A DNA stretch of 64,000 nucleotides from Streptomyces sp. NBC_00775 (GTDB taxonomy: Bacteria; Actinomycetota; Actinomycetes; Streptomycetales; Streptomycetaceae), in NCBI RefSeq assembly GCF_036347135.1, contig NZ_CP108938.1, positions 3,968,001 through 4,032,000 on the forward strand, in the 5' to 3' direction. The translations under genes were made by a program, and so were the position numbers. This document shows, piece by piece, positions 9,132 through 18,261 of the stretch; position 1 is the first letter of the stretch, and every line of letters starts with the position of its first letter. The notes below the pieces were generated by a model. It saw only the letters and a program-made list of their open reading frames with translations, ran no database searches and was not told the DNA's origin.

Positions 9132-10100
9132 TCAGCGGCGGCGAAGATCCGCCACCCGTGCGCGCTCGCCCTGGGGCTGTTCGCCCAGGACCGTCGCGCT
9201 GCGCAGCTGGGGCCCCGCGCCCGGTACCACCTGGCCGCGGCGCGGCCCGGGGAGCGGTACGTCCCGGCGTGGCTGGCGCCCCGCCGGGACGGGATCGCCT
9301 CCCGCGCCGCCGGATGCGGATGACCCGGCCACCGCGATCTGTACGCCCTGGTCCGCCAGGGCCTGCAGTTCGGTGACCGCGCGGTCGTCGTGCGGGGGTG
9401 GCTCGTCCGTGACCAGGCGGGTGATCAAGTCGGTCGGCACCGTCTGGAACATGGTGTCCGTGCCGAGCTTGGTGTGGTCGGCGAGGACGACGACCTCCGC
9501 GGCGGCCTGCACCAACGCGCGGTCGACCGAGGCCGACAGCATGTTGGACGTGGAGAGCCCGCGCTCGGCGGTGAGCCCACTGCCCGACAGGAAGGCCCGG
9601 GAGACGCGCAGCCCCTGGAGGGACTGCTCGGCGCCGGAGCCGACCAGGGCGTAGTTGGAACCGCGCAGGGTGCCGCCGGTCATCACGACCTCGACGCGGT
9701 TGGCATGGGCCAGCGCCTGTGCCACCAGAAGGGAGTTGGTGACGACGGTCAGCCCGGGCACCCGCGCGAGCCGGCGAGCCAGCTCCTGCGTGGTGGTGCC
9801 CGCCCCCACCACAATGGCCTCGCCCTCTTCGACGAGACCCGCGGCGAGATCGGCGATGGCCGTCTTCTCGGCGGTCGCGAGATGCGATTTCTGCGGAAAG
9901 CCGGACTCCCGCGTAAACCCGCCCGGCAATACCGCACCGCCATGCCGGCGGTCGAGGAGTCCTTCTGCCTCCAGTGCGCGCACGTCCCGCCGTACGGTCA
10001 CTTCGGAGGTCTGGACGACGCGGGCGAGCTCACGGAGCGACACGGCTCCATTCGCTCGCACCATTTCGAGGATCAATTGGCGACGTTCTGCAGCGAACAC
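9132..10100 (-). CDS. DeoR-family transcriptional regulator
   Basis: 322 aa, GTG start. Residues 1-55 form a DeoR-type winged HTH (VSLRELARVVQTSEVTVRRDVRALEAEGLLDRRHGGAV). The sugar-phosphate-binding domain follows, with GAGTTTQELARRL, VVTNSLLVAQAL, MTGGTLRGSNYALVG and LADHTKLG. The last 75 residues are Pro/Arg-rich, longer than the usual 250-260 aa. Relatives repress sugar or nucleoside catabolism and respond to phosphosugars. It sits 2.3 kb from PNP, in a window with six copies of a nucleoside-linked palindrome, so it is a candidate regulator of those sites. Upstream are CTGCTTTCAGCAG (10128-10140) and a degenerate copy of the palindrome, ATACGCGCCTAC (10189-10200). Confidence 0.88.
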   Translation of the reverse strand: MFAAERRQLILEMVRANGAVSLRELARVVQTSEVTVRRDVRALEAEGLLDRRHGGAVLPGGFTRESGFPQKSHLATAEKTAIADLAAGLVEEGEAIVVGAGTTTQELARRLARVPGLTVVTNSLLVAQALAHANRVEVVMTGGTLRGSNYALVGSGAEQSLQGLRVSRAFLSGSGLTAERGLSTSNMLSASVDRALVQAAAEVVVLADHTKLGTDTMFQTVPTDLITRLVTDEPPPHDDRAVTELQALADQGVQIAVAGSSASGGAGGDPVPAGRQPRRDVPLPGPRRGQVVPGAGPQLRSATVLGEQPQGERARVADLRRR

Positions 10101-10267
10101 GAAACTGACAGTAACCCCAACGACCGTCTGCTTTCAGCAGTTTGCGCCGAATAACAGAAGTTGTTCGCACGGCAGGGCACGAAGTGGTATACGCGCCTAC
10201 TCGTGCCGCCTATGCCGTACGAATGGTCGACAACTCCCCGTGACCAGCGGAGAGTCGCCGGAAACCG

Positions 10268-11716
10268 TCAGCCTTCGCCCGTGGCCTTGCGGGTGTGCAA
10301 CTGCCGGGCGACCTCGGCGATCGAGCCCGACAGAGAGGGATACACGGTGAACGCGTTCGCGATCTGTTCGACCGTCAGATTGTTGTCGACCGCGATCGAG
10401 ATCGGATGGATCAGTTCCGAAGCGCGCGGGGAGACGACCACACCGCCCACGACGATGCCGGTGCCGGGACGGCAGAAGATCTTGACGAAGCCGTCGCGGA
10501 TGCCCTGCATCTTGGCGCGCGGGTTGCGCAGCAGCGGCAGCTTGACGACCCGGGCGTCGATCTTGCCCGCGTCGACGTCGGCCTGCGAGTAGCCGACGGT
10601 GGCGATCTCGGGGTCGGTGAAGACGTTCGAGGAGACCGTCTTGAGGTTCAGCGGGGCCACCGCGTCGCCCAGGAAGTGGTACATGGCGATACGTCCCTGC
10701 ATCGCCGCGACGGACGCGAGGGCGAAGACGCCGGTCACGTCACCGGCGGCGTACACACCCGGAGCGGTGGTCCTGGACACCTTGTCGGTCCAGATGTGCC
10801 CGGAGTCCCTGACCTTGACCCCGGCCTCCTCCAGGCCCATCCCGCTGCTGTTCGGGATGGCGCCGACGGCCATCAGACAGTGCGAACCGGAGATGACCCG
10901 GCCGTCGGAGAGCGTGACCTCGACACGGTCGCCGACCCGCTTGGCGGACTCGGCGCGGGAGCGGGCCATGACGTTCATGCCGCGGCGCCGGAAGACGTCC
11001 TCCAGGACGGCGGCGGCGTCCGGGTCCTCGCCGGGCAGCACGCGGTCACGGGACGAGACGAGGGTCACCTTCGACCCGAGCGCCTGGTAGGCACCGGCGA
11101 ACTCGGCACCGGTGACACCGGAACCGACGACGATGAGCTCCTCGGGCAGTTCGTCGAGGTCGTAGACCTGGGTCCAGTTCAGGATCCGCTCGCCGTCGGG
11201 CTGCGCGTCGGGCAGCTCACGCGGGTGGCCGCCGGTCGCGATGAGCACGGCGTCGGCGGTGAGCGTCTCCTCGGTGCCGTCCACGGCCCGTACGACGACC
11301 TTGCGCGAGCCGTCCAGGCCCTGCATGCCTTCGAGCCGGCCGCGACCGCGCAGGACGCGCGCGCCGGCCCGGGTCACGGAGGCCGTGATGTCGTGCGACT
11401 GCGCGAGCGCGAGCCGCTTCACACGCCGGTTGACCTTCCCGAGGTCGACCCCGACCACCCGGGCGGCCTGCTCCATGGGCGGGGTGTCGTCGGCGACGAT
11501 GATCCCCAGTTCCTCGTACGACGAGTCGAAGGTGGTCATCACCTCGGCCGTAGCGATAAGGGTCTTCGACGGCACGCAGTCGGTGAGCACCGACGCCCCG
11601 CCCAGACCGTCGCAGTCGACGACGGTCACCTCCGCGCCGAGCTGCGCGGCGACCAGCGCCGCCTCGTACCCGCCGGGTCCGCCACCAATGATCACGATCC
11701 GAGTCACGTACTCCAT
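10268..11716 (-). CDS. lpdA: NAD(P)H-quinone dehydrogenase / flavoprotein disulfide reductase-like (LpdA type)
   Basis: 482 aa from ATG at 11716. It has an FAD-binding GGGPGGYEAALVAAQLG near the start and a second NAD(P)-binding GSGVTGAEFAGAYQALG. The redox motif of lipoamide dehydrogenases (GGTCxNxGC) reads GGASVLTDC here: the first Cys is Ser, so no disulfide can form. The C-terminal His-Glu pair region reads YPSLSGSIAEV. This fits the LpdA (Rv3303c-like) group, which reduces quinones and is not a lipoamide dehydrogenase. It is divergent from the gene at 11824; both promoters share about 107 nt. Confidence 0.88.
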   Translation of the reverse strand: MEYVTRIVIIGGGPGGYEAALVAAQLGAEVTVVDCDGLGGASVLTDCVPSKTLIATAEVMTTFDSSYEELGIIVADDTPPMEQAARVVGVDLGKVNRRVKRLALAQSHDITASVTRAGARVLRGRGRLEGMQGLDGSRKVVVRAVDGTEETLTADAVLIATGGHPRELPDAQPDGERILNWTQVYDLDELPEELIVVGSGVTGAEFAGAYQALGSKVTLVSSRDRVLPGEDPDAAAVLEDVFRRRGMNVMARSRAESAKRVGDRVEVTLSDGRVISGSHCLMAVGAIPNSSGMGLEEAGVKVRDSGHIWTDKVSRTTAPGVYAAGDVTGVFALASVAAMQGRIAMYHFLGDAVAPLNLKTVSSNVFTDPEIATVGYSQADVDAGKIDARVVKLPLLRNPRAKMQGIRDGFVKIFCRPGTGIVVGGVVVSPRASELIHPISIAVDNNLTVEQIANAFTVYPSLSGSIAEVARQLHTRKATGEG

Positions 11717-11823
11717 TGTCCCGCACGCTTCAAGGTGCTTCCGCCCAGGGGGGCACCGCCCGTGCATCCGAGCTCCTTCTGTTACGCAAGAGGCGTACGT
11801 GTCGCTGCCGTACCCTCGACCCC

Positions 11824-12261
11824 ATGTCGCTCTACGCCGCGTACGCCGGCAATCTCGACCCGCGGCTCATGACACGCCGCGCTCCCCACTCGCCGCTGCG
11901 CGCCACCGGCTGGCTGAACGGCTGGCGGCTGACCTTCGGGGGCGAGCACATGGGCTGGGAGGGCGCGCTCGCGACGATCGTCGAGGCACCGCGCTCCCAG
12001 GTCTTCGTGACGCTGTACGACATCGCGCCCCTGGACGAGGACTCCATGGACCGCTGGGAGGGCGTGGGCCTCGACATCTACCGCCGGATGCGCGTCCGCG
12101 TGCACACGCTGGAGGGGGAGGAGCCGGCGTGGGTGTACGTACTCAATGGGTACGAGGGGGGACTGCCCTCCGCGCGGTACCTCGGTGAGATCGCGGACGC
12201 GGCGGAGTCGGCGGGCGCGCCGCACGACTATGTGATGGAGCTGCGCAAGCGCCCCTGCTGA
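11824..12261 (+). CDS. Gamma-glutamylcyclotransferase-like protein
   Basis: 145 aa from ATG at 11824. The opening [15 protein letters not shown] matches the ligand loop (Y-G-S/N) of the GGCT/AIG2 fold, and the middle has a Leu-Tyr-Asp-Ile strand and E-G-V segment typical of that barrel. Family members cyclise gamma-glutamyl amines; the substrate here cannot be told. The frame is open upstream to 11716, where it would overlap the promoter of the lpdA-like gene, so I took the start that preserves the family N-terminus. A short hairpin follows at 12299. Confidence 0.85.
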   Translation: MSLYAAYAGNLDPRLMTRRAPHSPLRATGWLNGWRLTFGGEHMGWEGALATIVEAPRSQVFVTLYDIAPLDEDSMDRWEGVGLDIYRRMRVRVHTLEGEEPAWVYVLNGYEGGLPSARYLGEIADAAESAGAPHDYVMELRKRPC

Positions 12262-12298
12262 AGCCTCCGGCGCGGGGGCACCCCGGGAATCCTCCGTC

Positions 12299-12324
12299 TC
12301 CAACGAAGGGTCCCCTTTGTTGGA
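12299..12324. terminator. Short hairpin between cyclotransferase-like gene and PNP
   Basis: TCCAACGAAGGG and CCCTTTGTTGGA pair over 11 of 12 positions with a 2-nt loop. It probably ends the upstream transcript; an operator role for PNP is also possible. Confidence 0.5.
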
Positions 12325-12364
12325 AACGACAAGACAACGATCGCAAGACCGTGAGCTCTGTCAT

Positions 12365-12376
12365 CTACGCGCGTAG
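12365..12376. promoter_or_regulatory. Predicted nucleoside-regulon operator, PNP
   Basis: Perfect 12-bp palindrome CTACGCGCGTAG ending 19 nt before the PNP ATG. One of six copies in the window, all in front of nucleoside genes. Confidence 0.75.
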
Positions 12377-12395
12377 GCCTGGACCAGCTACGCTC

Positions 12396-13226
12396 ATGCG
12401 CGTGAACGCATCTCTTCTTCCGGACGACATCCAGGGCGACCCCTACGCCGCCGCCGACGCCGCCGCCTCGCGCCTGCGCGAGCTCACGGGCGCCGAGACC
12501 CACGACGTCGCCCTCGTGATGGGCTCCGGCTGGGCGCCGGCCGTGGACGCGCTCGGCTCCCCCGACGCCGAGTTCCAGGTCACCGAGCTGCCCGGGTTCC
12601 CCCCGCCGGCGGTGGAGGGCCACGGCGGCAAGGTCCGCTCGTACAAGATCGGCGACAAGCGGGCCCTGGTCTTCCTGGGCCGCACCCACTACTACGAGGG
12701 CCGCGGGGTCGCCGCCGTCGCGCACGGCGTGCGTACCGCCGTCGCCGCGGGCTGCAAGACCATCGTGCTGACCAACGGCTGCGGCGGTCTGCGCGAGGGC
12801 ATGCGCCCCGGGCAGCCGGTGCTGATCAGCGACCACATCAACCTGACGGCCACGTCGCCGATCGTCGGCGCGAACTTCGTGGACCTGACGGACCTCTACT
12901 CCCCTCGCCTGCGCGCCCTGTGCAAGGAGATCGACGGGACGCTGGAGGAGGGCGTGTACGCGCAGTTCCCCGGCCCGCACTACGAGACGCCGGCCGAGAT
13001 CCGGATGGCGCGGGTCATCGGGGCGGACCTCGTCGGGATGTCGACCACCCTTGAGGCCATCGCCGCGCGTGAGGCCGGTGCCGAGGTCCTGGGCATCTCC
13101 CTCGTCACCAACCTCGCCGCCGGCATGACGGGCGAGCCCCTCAACCACGAGGAGGTCCTCCAGGCCGGCCGCGACTCCGCCGCCCGCATGGGCGAACTCC
13201 TGACCAAGGTCCTGGACCGCCTGTAG
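12396..13226 (+). CDS. Purine-nucleoside phosphorylase
   Basis: 276 aa from ATG at 12396 (a GTG two codons later is an alternative). It splits purine (deoxy)nucleosides with phosphate into base and (deoxy)ribose-1-phosphate. Trimeric, type II PNP features are present: MGSGW phosphate loop, [20 protein letters not shown], and the base-binding [16 protein letters not shown] with [18 protein letters not shown]. It carries the nucleoside palindrome just upstream and is followed by a phosphosugar mutase that could process its sugar-1-phosphate product. A composite repeat lies in the gap to that mutase. Confidence 0.95.
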   Translation: MRVNASLLPDDIQGDPYAAADAAASRLRELTGAETHDVALVMGSGWAPAVDALGSPDAEFQVTELPGFPPPAVEGHGGKVRSYKIGDKRALVFLGRTHYYEGRGVAAVAHGVRTAVAAGCKTIVLTNGCGGLREGMRPGQPVLISDHINLTATSPIVGANFVDLTDLYSPRLRALCKEIDGTLEEGVYAQFPGPHYETPAEIRMARVIGADLVGMSTTLEAIAAREAGAEVLGISLVTNLAAGMTGEPLNHEEVLQAGRDSAARMGELLTKVLDRL

Positions 13227-13231
13227 GACTT

Positions 13232-13397
13232 TCCTCGCCCCGCCCATCCCTGAGGGCTGCGCAGTTCCCCGCGCCCCTTTTAGGGGCGCGGGGAACTGCG
13301 CGAACGGCCCCCACCGGCCCGCAGACGAAACACAACCCCCGGGGTCGAAGGGGCAGAGCCCCTGGGGGATGGGACGGGTAGGGGCGGCGGGGGCGAG
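13232..13397. repeat. Composite palindromic intergenic repeat, copy A
   Basis: The right end (13367-13396) is the 30-bp end sequence found complete in copies C and D. Inside is a 19-bp-stem hairpin at 13259-13301, GCGCAGTTCCCCGCGCCCC paired with its complement across TTTTA. It lies between PNP and the mutase gene and may terminate PNP transcripts. Confidence 0.75.
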
Positions 13398-13448
13398 GAA
13401 AAACCGGGTACACAGCAACGTACGAACGAAGAGAGAGGTGCACCCGAG

Positions 13449-15104
13449 GTGCAGGACGAACTCATCGCACGGGCCAAGGCGTGGCTGGCCGAGGACCCCG
13501 ACGCGGAAACCCGTGACGAACTCGCCAAGCTCATCGACGCCGAGGCCCTGCCCGAGCTCGCCGCCCGCTTCAGCGGCACCCTCCAGTTCGGCACCGCCGG
13601 CCTGAGAGGCGAACTCGGCGCGGGCCCCATGCGCATGAACCGCTCCGTCGTCATCCGCGCCGCCGCCGGCCTCGCCGCGTACCTGAAGAGCAAGGGCGAG
13701 ACGAACGGCCTCGTCGTCATCGGCTACGACGCCCGCCACAAGTCCGCGGACTTCGCCCGCGACACCGCGGCCGTGATGACCGGCGCCGGCCTCAGGGCGG
13801 CCGTACTCCCCCGCCCGCTCCCCACCCCCGTCCTCGCCTACGCCATAAGGCACCTCGGCGCGGCGGCCGGCGTGGAGGTAACCGCCAGCCACAACCCGCC
13901 CCGCGACAACGGCTACAAGGTCTACCTCGGCGACGGTTCGCAGATCGTGCCCCCGGCGGACGCCGAGATCGCGGCGGAGATCGACGCGGTGCGCGCACTC
14001 GCCGACGTACCCCGCCCGGACTCCGGCTGGGAAACCCTCGACGAGGGCGTACTGGAGGCCTACCTGGCCCGTACGGACGCCGTACTGGCGCGGGGCTCCG
14101 CCCGCACCGCCCGCACCGTCTACACGGCGATGCACGGCGTCGGCAAGGACGTGCTGCTCGCGGCCTTCGCCCGGGCCGGGTTCCCCGCCCCCGTCCTCGT
14201 CGCCGAACAGGCCGAACCCGACCCGGACTTCCCCACCGTCGCCTTCCCCAACCCGGAAGAGCCCGGCGCGATGGACCTCGCCTTCGCGAAGGCCCGCGAG
14301 ACCGGCCCGGACCTGATCATCGCCAACGACCCGGACGCCGACCGCTGCGCCGTGGCCGTGAAGGCCGGCGCCGACTGGCGGATGCTGCGCGGCGACGAGG
14401 TCGGCGCGCTGCTCGCCGAGCACCTGGTCCGGCGGGGCGCGCGCGGCACGTTCGCCGAGTCGATCGTGTCCTCCTCCCTGCTCGGCCGGATCGCCGGGAA
14501 GGCGGGGCTGCCGTACGAGGAGACCCTCACCGGCTTCAAGTGGATCGCCCGCGTGGAGGGTCTGCGGTACGGGTACGAGGAGGCGCTGGGCTACTGCGTC
14601 GACCCGGACGGCGTACGCGACAAGGACGGCATCACCGCCGCCCTCCTCATCACCGAGCTCGCCTCCGAACTCAAGGCTGAGTCCAATAGCGGCTCCGCCG
14701 CGGGGGGGCGCACGCTCCTGGACCTCCTCGACGACATCGCCGTCGAGTACGGCCTGCACGCCACCGACCAGCTCTCGGTCCGCGTCGAGGACCTGTCGGT
14801 CATCGCGAACGCCATGCGGCGGCTGCGCGAACAGCCGCCCACCGAGCTCGCGGGTCTGGCGATCACGAAGTCCGAGGACCTGACCAAGGGCACGGACAAG
14901 CTCCCGCCGACGGACGGTCTGCGCTACACGCTGGACGGCGCCCGCGTCATCGTCCGCCCGAGCGGCACGGAGCCGAAGCTGAAGTGCTACCTGGAGGTCG
15001 TGGTGCCCGTGGGCACCCACGACGACCTCCCGGCGGCCCACGCGAAGGCCACCGAGCTGCTGACGGCAATCAAGCGGGACCTGTCGGCCGCGGCCGGTAT
15101 CTGA
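13449..15104 (+). CDS. Phospho-sugar mutase (phosphoglucomutase/phosphopentomutase type)
   Basis: 551 aa, GTG start with GAGAGAGG upstream. Four-domain alpha-D-phosphohexomutase fold. It has TAGLRGELGAGPMRMNR near residue 40, the phosphoserine loop TASHNPPRDNGYKVY near 140, the metal loop NDPDADRCA near 295, GFKWIARVEG with EEALGYCVD, and the phosphate clamp RPSGTEPKLKCYLE near 500. The sequence is closer to PGM2/phosphopentomutase-like enzymes than to ManB, and a place next to PNP and deoC suggests it turns (deoxy)ribose-1-phosphate into the 5-phosphate. Glucose-1-phosphate activity is equally possible. A strong terminator follows. Confidence 0.9.
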   Translation: MQDELIARAKAWLAEDPDAETRDELAKLIDAEALPELAARFSGTLQFGTAGLRGELGAGPMRMNRSVVIRAAAGLAAYLKSKGETNGLVVIGYDARHKSADFARDTAAVMTGAGLRAAVLPRPLPTPVLAYAIRHLGAAAGVEVTASHNPPRDNGYKVYLGDGSQIVPPADAEIAAEIDAVRALADVPRPDSGWETLDEGVLEAYLARTDAVLARGSARTARTVYTAMHGVGKDVLLAAFARAGFPAPVLVAEQAEPDPDFPTVAFPNPEEPGAMDLAFAKARETGPDLIIANDPDADRCAVAVKAGADWRMLRGDEVGALLAEHLVRRGARGTFAESIVSSSLLGRIAGKAGLPYEETLTGFKWIARVEGLRYGYEEALGYCVDPDGVRDKDGITAALLITELASELKAESNSGSAAGGRTLLDLLDDIAVEYGLHATDQLSVRVEDLSVIANAMRRLREQPPTELAGLAITKSEDLTKGTDKLPPTDGLRYTLDGARVIVRPSGTEPKLKCYLEVVVPVGTHDDLPAAHAKATELLTAIKRDLSAAAGI

Positions 15105-15118
15105 CACCGCTGACACCG

Positions 15119-15167
15119 CCCGGGTGGGCCCGTCACCGTCGCGCGGACGGTGACGGGCCCACCCGGG
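15119..15167. terminator. Strong hairpin terminator after the phosphosugar mutase
   Basis: A perfect 22-bp stem from CCCGGGTGGGCCCGTCACCG onward, with loop GCGCG. It separates the mutase from the next gene on the same strand. Confidence 0.88.
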
Positions 15168-15292
15168 GCGAAGCCCTTTCCGCCGCCCTTACGGGTGATT
15201 TCCGCACGGCAGTTGACGCAGCGCTCCCGTGCGCGACCGCGTGACCGAGGAACGGTTACCGGTAGCGCACACCGAGTCCCAGGAGCTGCCGC

Positions 15293-16504
15293 GTGCCCTC
15301 GACCGCTTCCCGGCCGACATCCGCCCCGCATCGGAACGCCCCGAGCGGACTCGTCCCGAACATCCGGCGCCCGCCGCGGGACGCCACCCGCGCCGCCAGA
15401 CTCCTGGCCCATCTGCGCCGCGCGGCCCCCGCGCTCCTGGCCTACGCGGCCGTACGCGTCACCGGTCTGCTCCTGCTCGCCCTGTGGGCCCACCGGCAGC
15501 ACCACGGCCTCTGGCCGATCCTGGCGACGGAGTGGGACGCGGGCTGGTACCTGGGCATCGCCGAACACGGCTACACGCACCACCTGGGCAGCGCCTACGA
15601 CGCGAACAACCTCGCCTTCTTCCCGCTCTATCCCTTCCTGGTCAAGGCGGTCGCGGTGCTGACGCCAGGCACCCGGGCGACGACGGGCCTGGTGATCGCG
15701 GTCGCGAGCTCGTTCCTCGCCGCGTGGGGCATCCACTCGGTGGGCAGCCATCTGCACGGCCGCCGTGTGGGCGTGCTACTGACCGTCCTGTGGGCGGCGC
15801 TCCCGGTGGGCCTGGTCGAGTGGATGGGCTACACGGAGTCCCTGTTCACGGCGTTCGCCGCGTGGGCGCTGTACGCGGTGCTCACCGGCCGCTGGCTGTG
15901 GGCGGGTTCCCTGGCCGCGGTGTCGGGGCTGACCCGCCCGACGGGCATCGCGCTGGCCGCCGCGGTCACCGTGACGGCCCTGCTCTCCCTGCGCCGCGGC
16001 TTCTCGGCACGCGCCGCCGTGGCCGCCGCCCTCGCCCCGGCGGGCTGGCTCGCCTACGTCGGCTGGGTGGGCCTGCGGCTGGGCCGCTGGGACGGCTACT
16101 TCGCCGTACAGCGGCTGTGGCACAACGAGTGGGACGGCGGCGTGGAGACCGTGCGCCGGCTGCGGGAGGTCCTGGCGGACGACTCGACGCCCGAGCTGTT
16201 CCTGGTGATGGTGACCGTGACGCTGCTCGCGTCGGTGGCGCTGTACGTCCTCTCCGCGTGGGACCGCCAGCCGCTCCCCCTGCTCGTCTTCACCGGGGTC
16301 CTGCTCCTGATCGTCCTGGGCAGCGGCGGCGTGTACTTCCCCCGCGCCCGCTTCCTCCTCCCCGGCTTCCCGCTGCTGCTCCCGCCGGCCCTGCACCTCG
16401 CCCGCGCCTCCCGCCGCTTGCGGACACTCGCCCTCACGGCCGCGGTACTGGGCTCGGCGTACTGCAGCGCGTACATGCTTCTGGTGTGGCCCAGCGCGCC
16501 CTGA
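15293..16504 (+). CDS. Polytopic membrane glycosyltransferase, mannosyltransferase (PIG-V/GT39-like)
   Basis: 403 aa, GTG start with AGGAGC upstream. About nine to ten hydrophobic helices. After the first helix comes ATEWDAGWYLGIAEHGYT, whose D-x-x-W-Y is the pattern of PIG-V-like and related GT-C enzymes, and NNLAFFPLYPFLVKAV follows, also typical. The C-terminal helical bundle ends PRARFLLPGFPLLLPPAL. Relatives transfer mannose from a polyprenyl-phosphate donor on the outer face of the membrane; the acceptor is unknown. It is convergent with a membrane protein gene 27 nt away. Confidence 0.82.
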   Translation: MPSTASRPTSAPHRNAPSGLVPNIRRPPRDATRAARLLAHLRRAAPALLAYAAVRVTGLLLLALWAHRQHHGLWPILATEWDAGWYLGIAEHGYTHHLGSAYDANNLAFFPLYPFLVKAVAVLTPGTRATTGLVIAVASSFLAAWGIHSVGSHLHGRRVGVLLTVLWAALPVGLVEWMGYTESLFTAFAAWALYAVLTGRWLWAGSLAAVSGLTRPTGIALAAAVTVTALLSLRRGFSARAAVAAALAPAGWLAYVGWVGLRLGRWDGYFAVQRLWHNEWDGGVETVRRLREVLADDSTPELFLVMVTVTLLASVALYVLSAWDRQPLPLLVFTGVLLLIVLGSGGVYFPRARFLLPGFPLLLPPALHLARASRRLRTLALTAAVLGSAYCSAYMLLVWPSAP

Positions 16505-16531
16505 CGACGGGGGCAGTCCACGGCCGCCCGG

Positions 16532-18169
16532 CTACGGGAGCAGGACGAGCAGCGCCACCCAGCCGAGGCCGGCCACCACGGCCACCGGCCACAACGGCCG
16601 GCCCAGCTCCCGCTCGCCGCTGTCGCCGGCCGGCCGCAGCGCCGGGTCCTGCCACATGGCGGTGATCTGGGCGGCCGCCTTCTCGTACGGGTGGATCAGG
16701 CCCAGCTTCCGCTCCAGCCAGGGCCAGCGCGGGCCGAAGGCCGACCACTCCGGGAAGGTGGCGCGGTGGCTGTCGATCTTCAGGTGGTTGCGCTTGCACT
16801 GGACGATCCGTATGTGGTCCCAGGCGATGTGGTGCGTGCGGCGCAGCCCGTTGAACCACAGCCCCGCGCCGTCCGCGGTGATGCGCCAGGCGACCCATGC
16901 GGGCAGCATCCAGACGCCGAAGGCGCCGAGCGCGATGCCGATCGCGTACCGCCACAGTCCGGTCTCGCCCCAGAAGAAGTGCGCGCCCCACACGACGATG
17001 GCGGCGGCGGACAGCCAGTCCGGCCAGCCCGCGCGCCAGCGCCGTACCGGCTCGGCACTCTCCCGCACCGCCGCGCTCGCCGCCGCACTCCGCTCCTCGT
17101 ACGCGGCATCGCGTGCCGCGAGGGCCTTCTCCTTGGCGGTACGACGGCGCACGGCCGCCTCCGAGAATGGCCGCACGACTCCGGTCGACCACTCGACGAC
17201 CGGGGGCTCGCCCGGTTCCTCGGCAGCGCTGACGACGACCACCTCGGCGCCGTCGTAAGGGACTCCGTAGAGGAGGGCTTCGCGGAGGGGCCCGGGGGCC
17301 GGGTCGTCTTCGAGCTCGTCGAGGAGTCTCTCCAGCTCCTCGTCGTCCATGTCGTCGTCATGATCGTGAGCGTCGGTGGACTCGCGCAGCGGGACGACGA
17401 AGAGCGGTCGCCGTGCCTTCCAGTCGTCGGCGGCGTACACCTCCGTGCAGACGTCCTCGTTGTCGCGGATCCGCACGCGCAGTACGGGCACGGGCGTACG
17501 GCGGAGGAGCCTGGCCCTACGGCGGCCCAGCAGGCCGGAGAGGACGACGGTCAGCCCCAGACCGAGGACGAAGCAGCCCCCCATCCGCACGCCCTGCCGG
17601 TCCTGGGCGGCGTCCGGCAGACCCGAGAGCGCGAGCACGACGGCGCCGAGCACGGCCAGCAGGAGCCCGGCCCACAGCAGGAAGATCCCGCGCTCCAGCG
17701 GCTTGGCCGCGCCCGGCAGCGGGGCGGTCACACCGTCGGCCGCGTTCAGGGCCGCGTGGCGCTGCCGCGTCCTGGCCCGCAGCCGTACAAGGGCGGACGC
17801 CCAGGACAGGGCCAGCGCCACGGCCGGCGGAATCGCCCACGGGAGCCCGGGCCGCTCGACCGCCAGGGCGACGATCAGGGCAGGCGCCGAGACAAGAACG
17901 ATCTCCGGCAGCTGCATCATCCACACCACGTGGAGTGCGAGCAGCGCGGCGAGGTACGGGGACATGTCCGCGCCGAACAGCCAGAGGAAGGCCGAGGCCG
18001 AGGCGAGGAGGGGCACGCTCAGGAGGTGAACCGACAGGACGCGTAGCGGCACCCAGCGTGGCGGCAGCGCCCGCGTCCACCGCCAGGCCGACTCGCCGTC
18101 CCAGGAACGGCAGCCGTCGGGAACGGCGGAGGCGGGCAGCCGCAGCGGCCCCTCAAGACTCGTACTCAT
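16532..18169 (-). CDS. Large membrane protein of unknown function
   Basis: 545 aa, ATG start. Helices near residues 45-65, 70-90, 95-125 and 165-215, then a soluble region of about 180 residues, then helices near 385-430 and a last one at the C-terminus. The soluble part contains an acidic run (DAHDHDDDMDDEELERLLDELEDD) and an Ala/Arg-rich coiled segment. After residue 430 a PH-like segment (RITADGAGLWFNGLRRTHHIAWDHIRIVQ) resembles bacterial PH domains, as in the next gene. I do not recognise the family. The pair with the PH-domain gene at 18262 on the same strand suggests a shared membrane role. Confidence 0.75.
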   Translation of the reverse strand: MSTSLEGPLRLPASAVPDGCRSWDGESAWRWTRALPPRWVPLRVLSVHLLSVPLLASASAFLWLFGADMSPYLAALLALHVVWMMQLPEIVLVSAPALIVALAVERPGLPWAIPPAVALALSWASALVRLRARTRQRHAALNAADGVTAPLPGAAKPLERGIFLLWAGLLLAVLGAVVLALSGLPDAAQDRQGVRMGGCFVLGLGLTVVLSGLLGRRRARLLRRTPVPVLRVRIRDNEDVCTEVYAADDWKARRPLFVVPLRESTDAHDHDDDMDDEELERLLDELEDDPAPGPLREALLYGVPYDGAEVVVVSAAEEPGEPPVVEWSTGVVRPFSEAAVRRRTAKEKALAARDAAYEERSAAASAAVRESAEPVRRWRAGWPDWLSAAAIVVWGAHFFWGETGLWRYAIGIALGAFGVWMLPAWVAWRITADGAGLWFNGLRRTHHIAWDHIRIVQCKRNHLKIDSHRATFPEWSAFGPRWPWLERKLGLIHPYEKAAAQITAMWQDPALRPAGDSGERELGRPLWPVAVVAGLGWVALLVLLP

Positions 18170-18261
18170 CGATGCGTCGCTTCCCAGACAGGCGGGCCGG
18201 AGGTGTGGTGGTGCCCCCGTTAATTAGCCGAGAAGCCTGTGAATCGTACGAGGGGGCCCGG

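Noticed and set aside
8778..9654. Rightward open frames over the repeat region and DeoR gene
   Set aside because: Arg/Pro/Ala-rich translation, no ribosome site, overlap a real DeoR gene on the other strand.
12228..15116. 962-codon leftward frame antisense to PNP and the mutase
   Set aside because: Low-complexity Gly/Arg/Val/Asp product, no domain, fully antisense to two clear genes.
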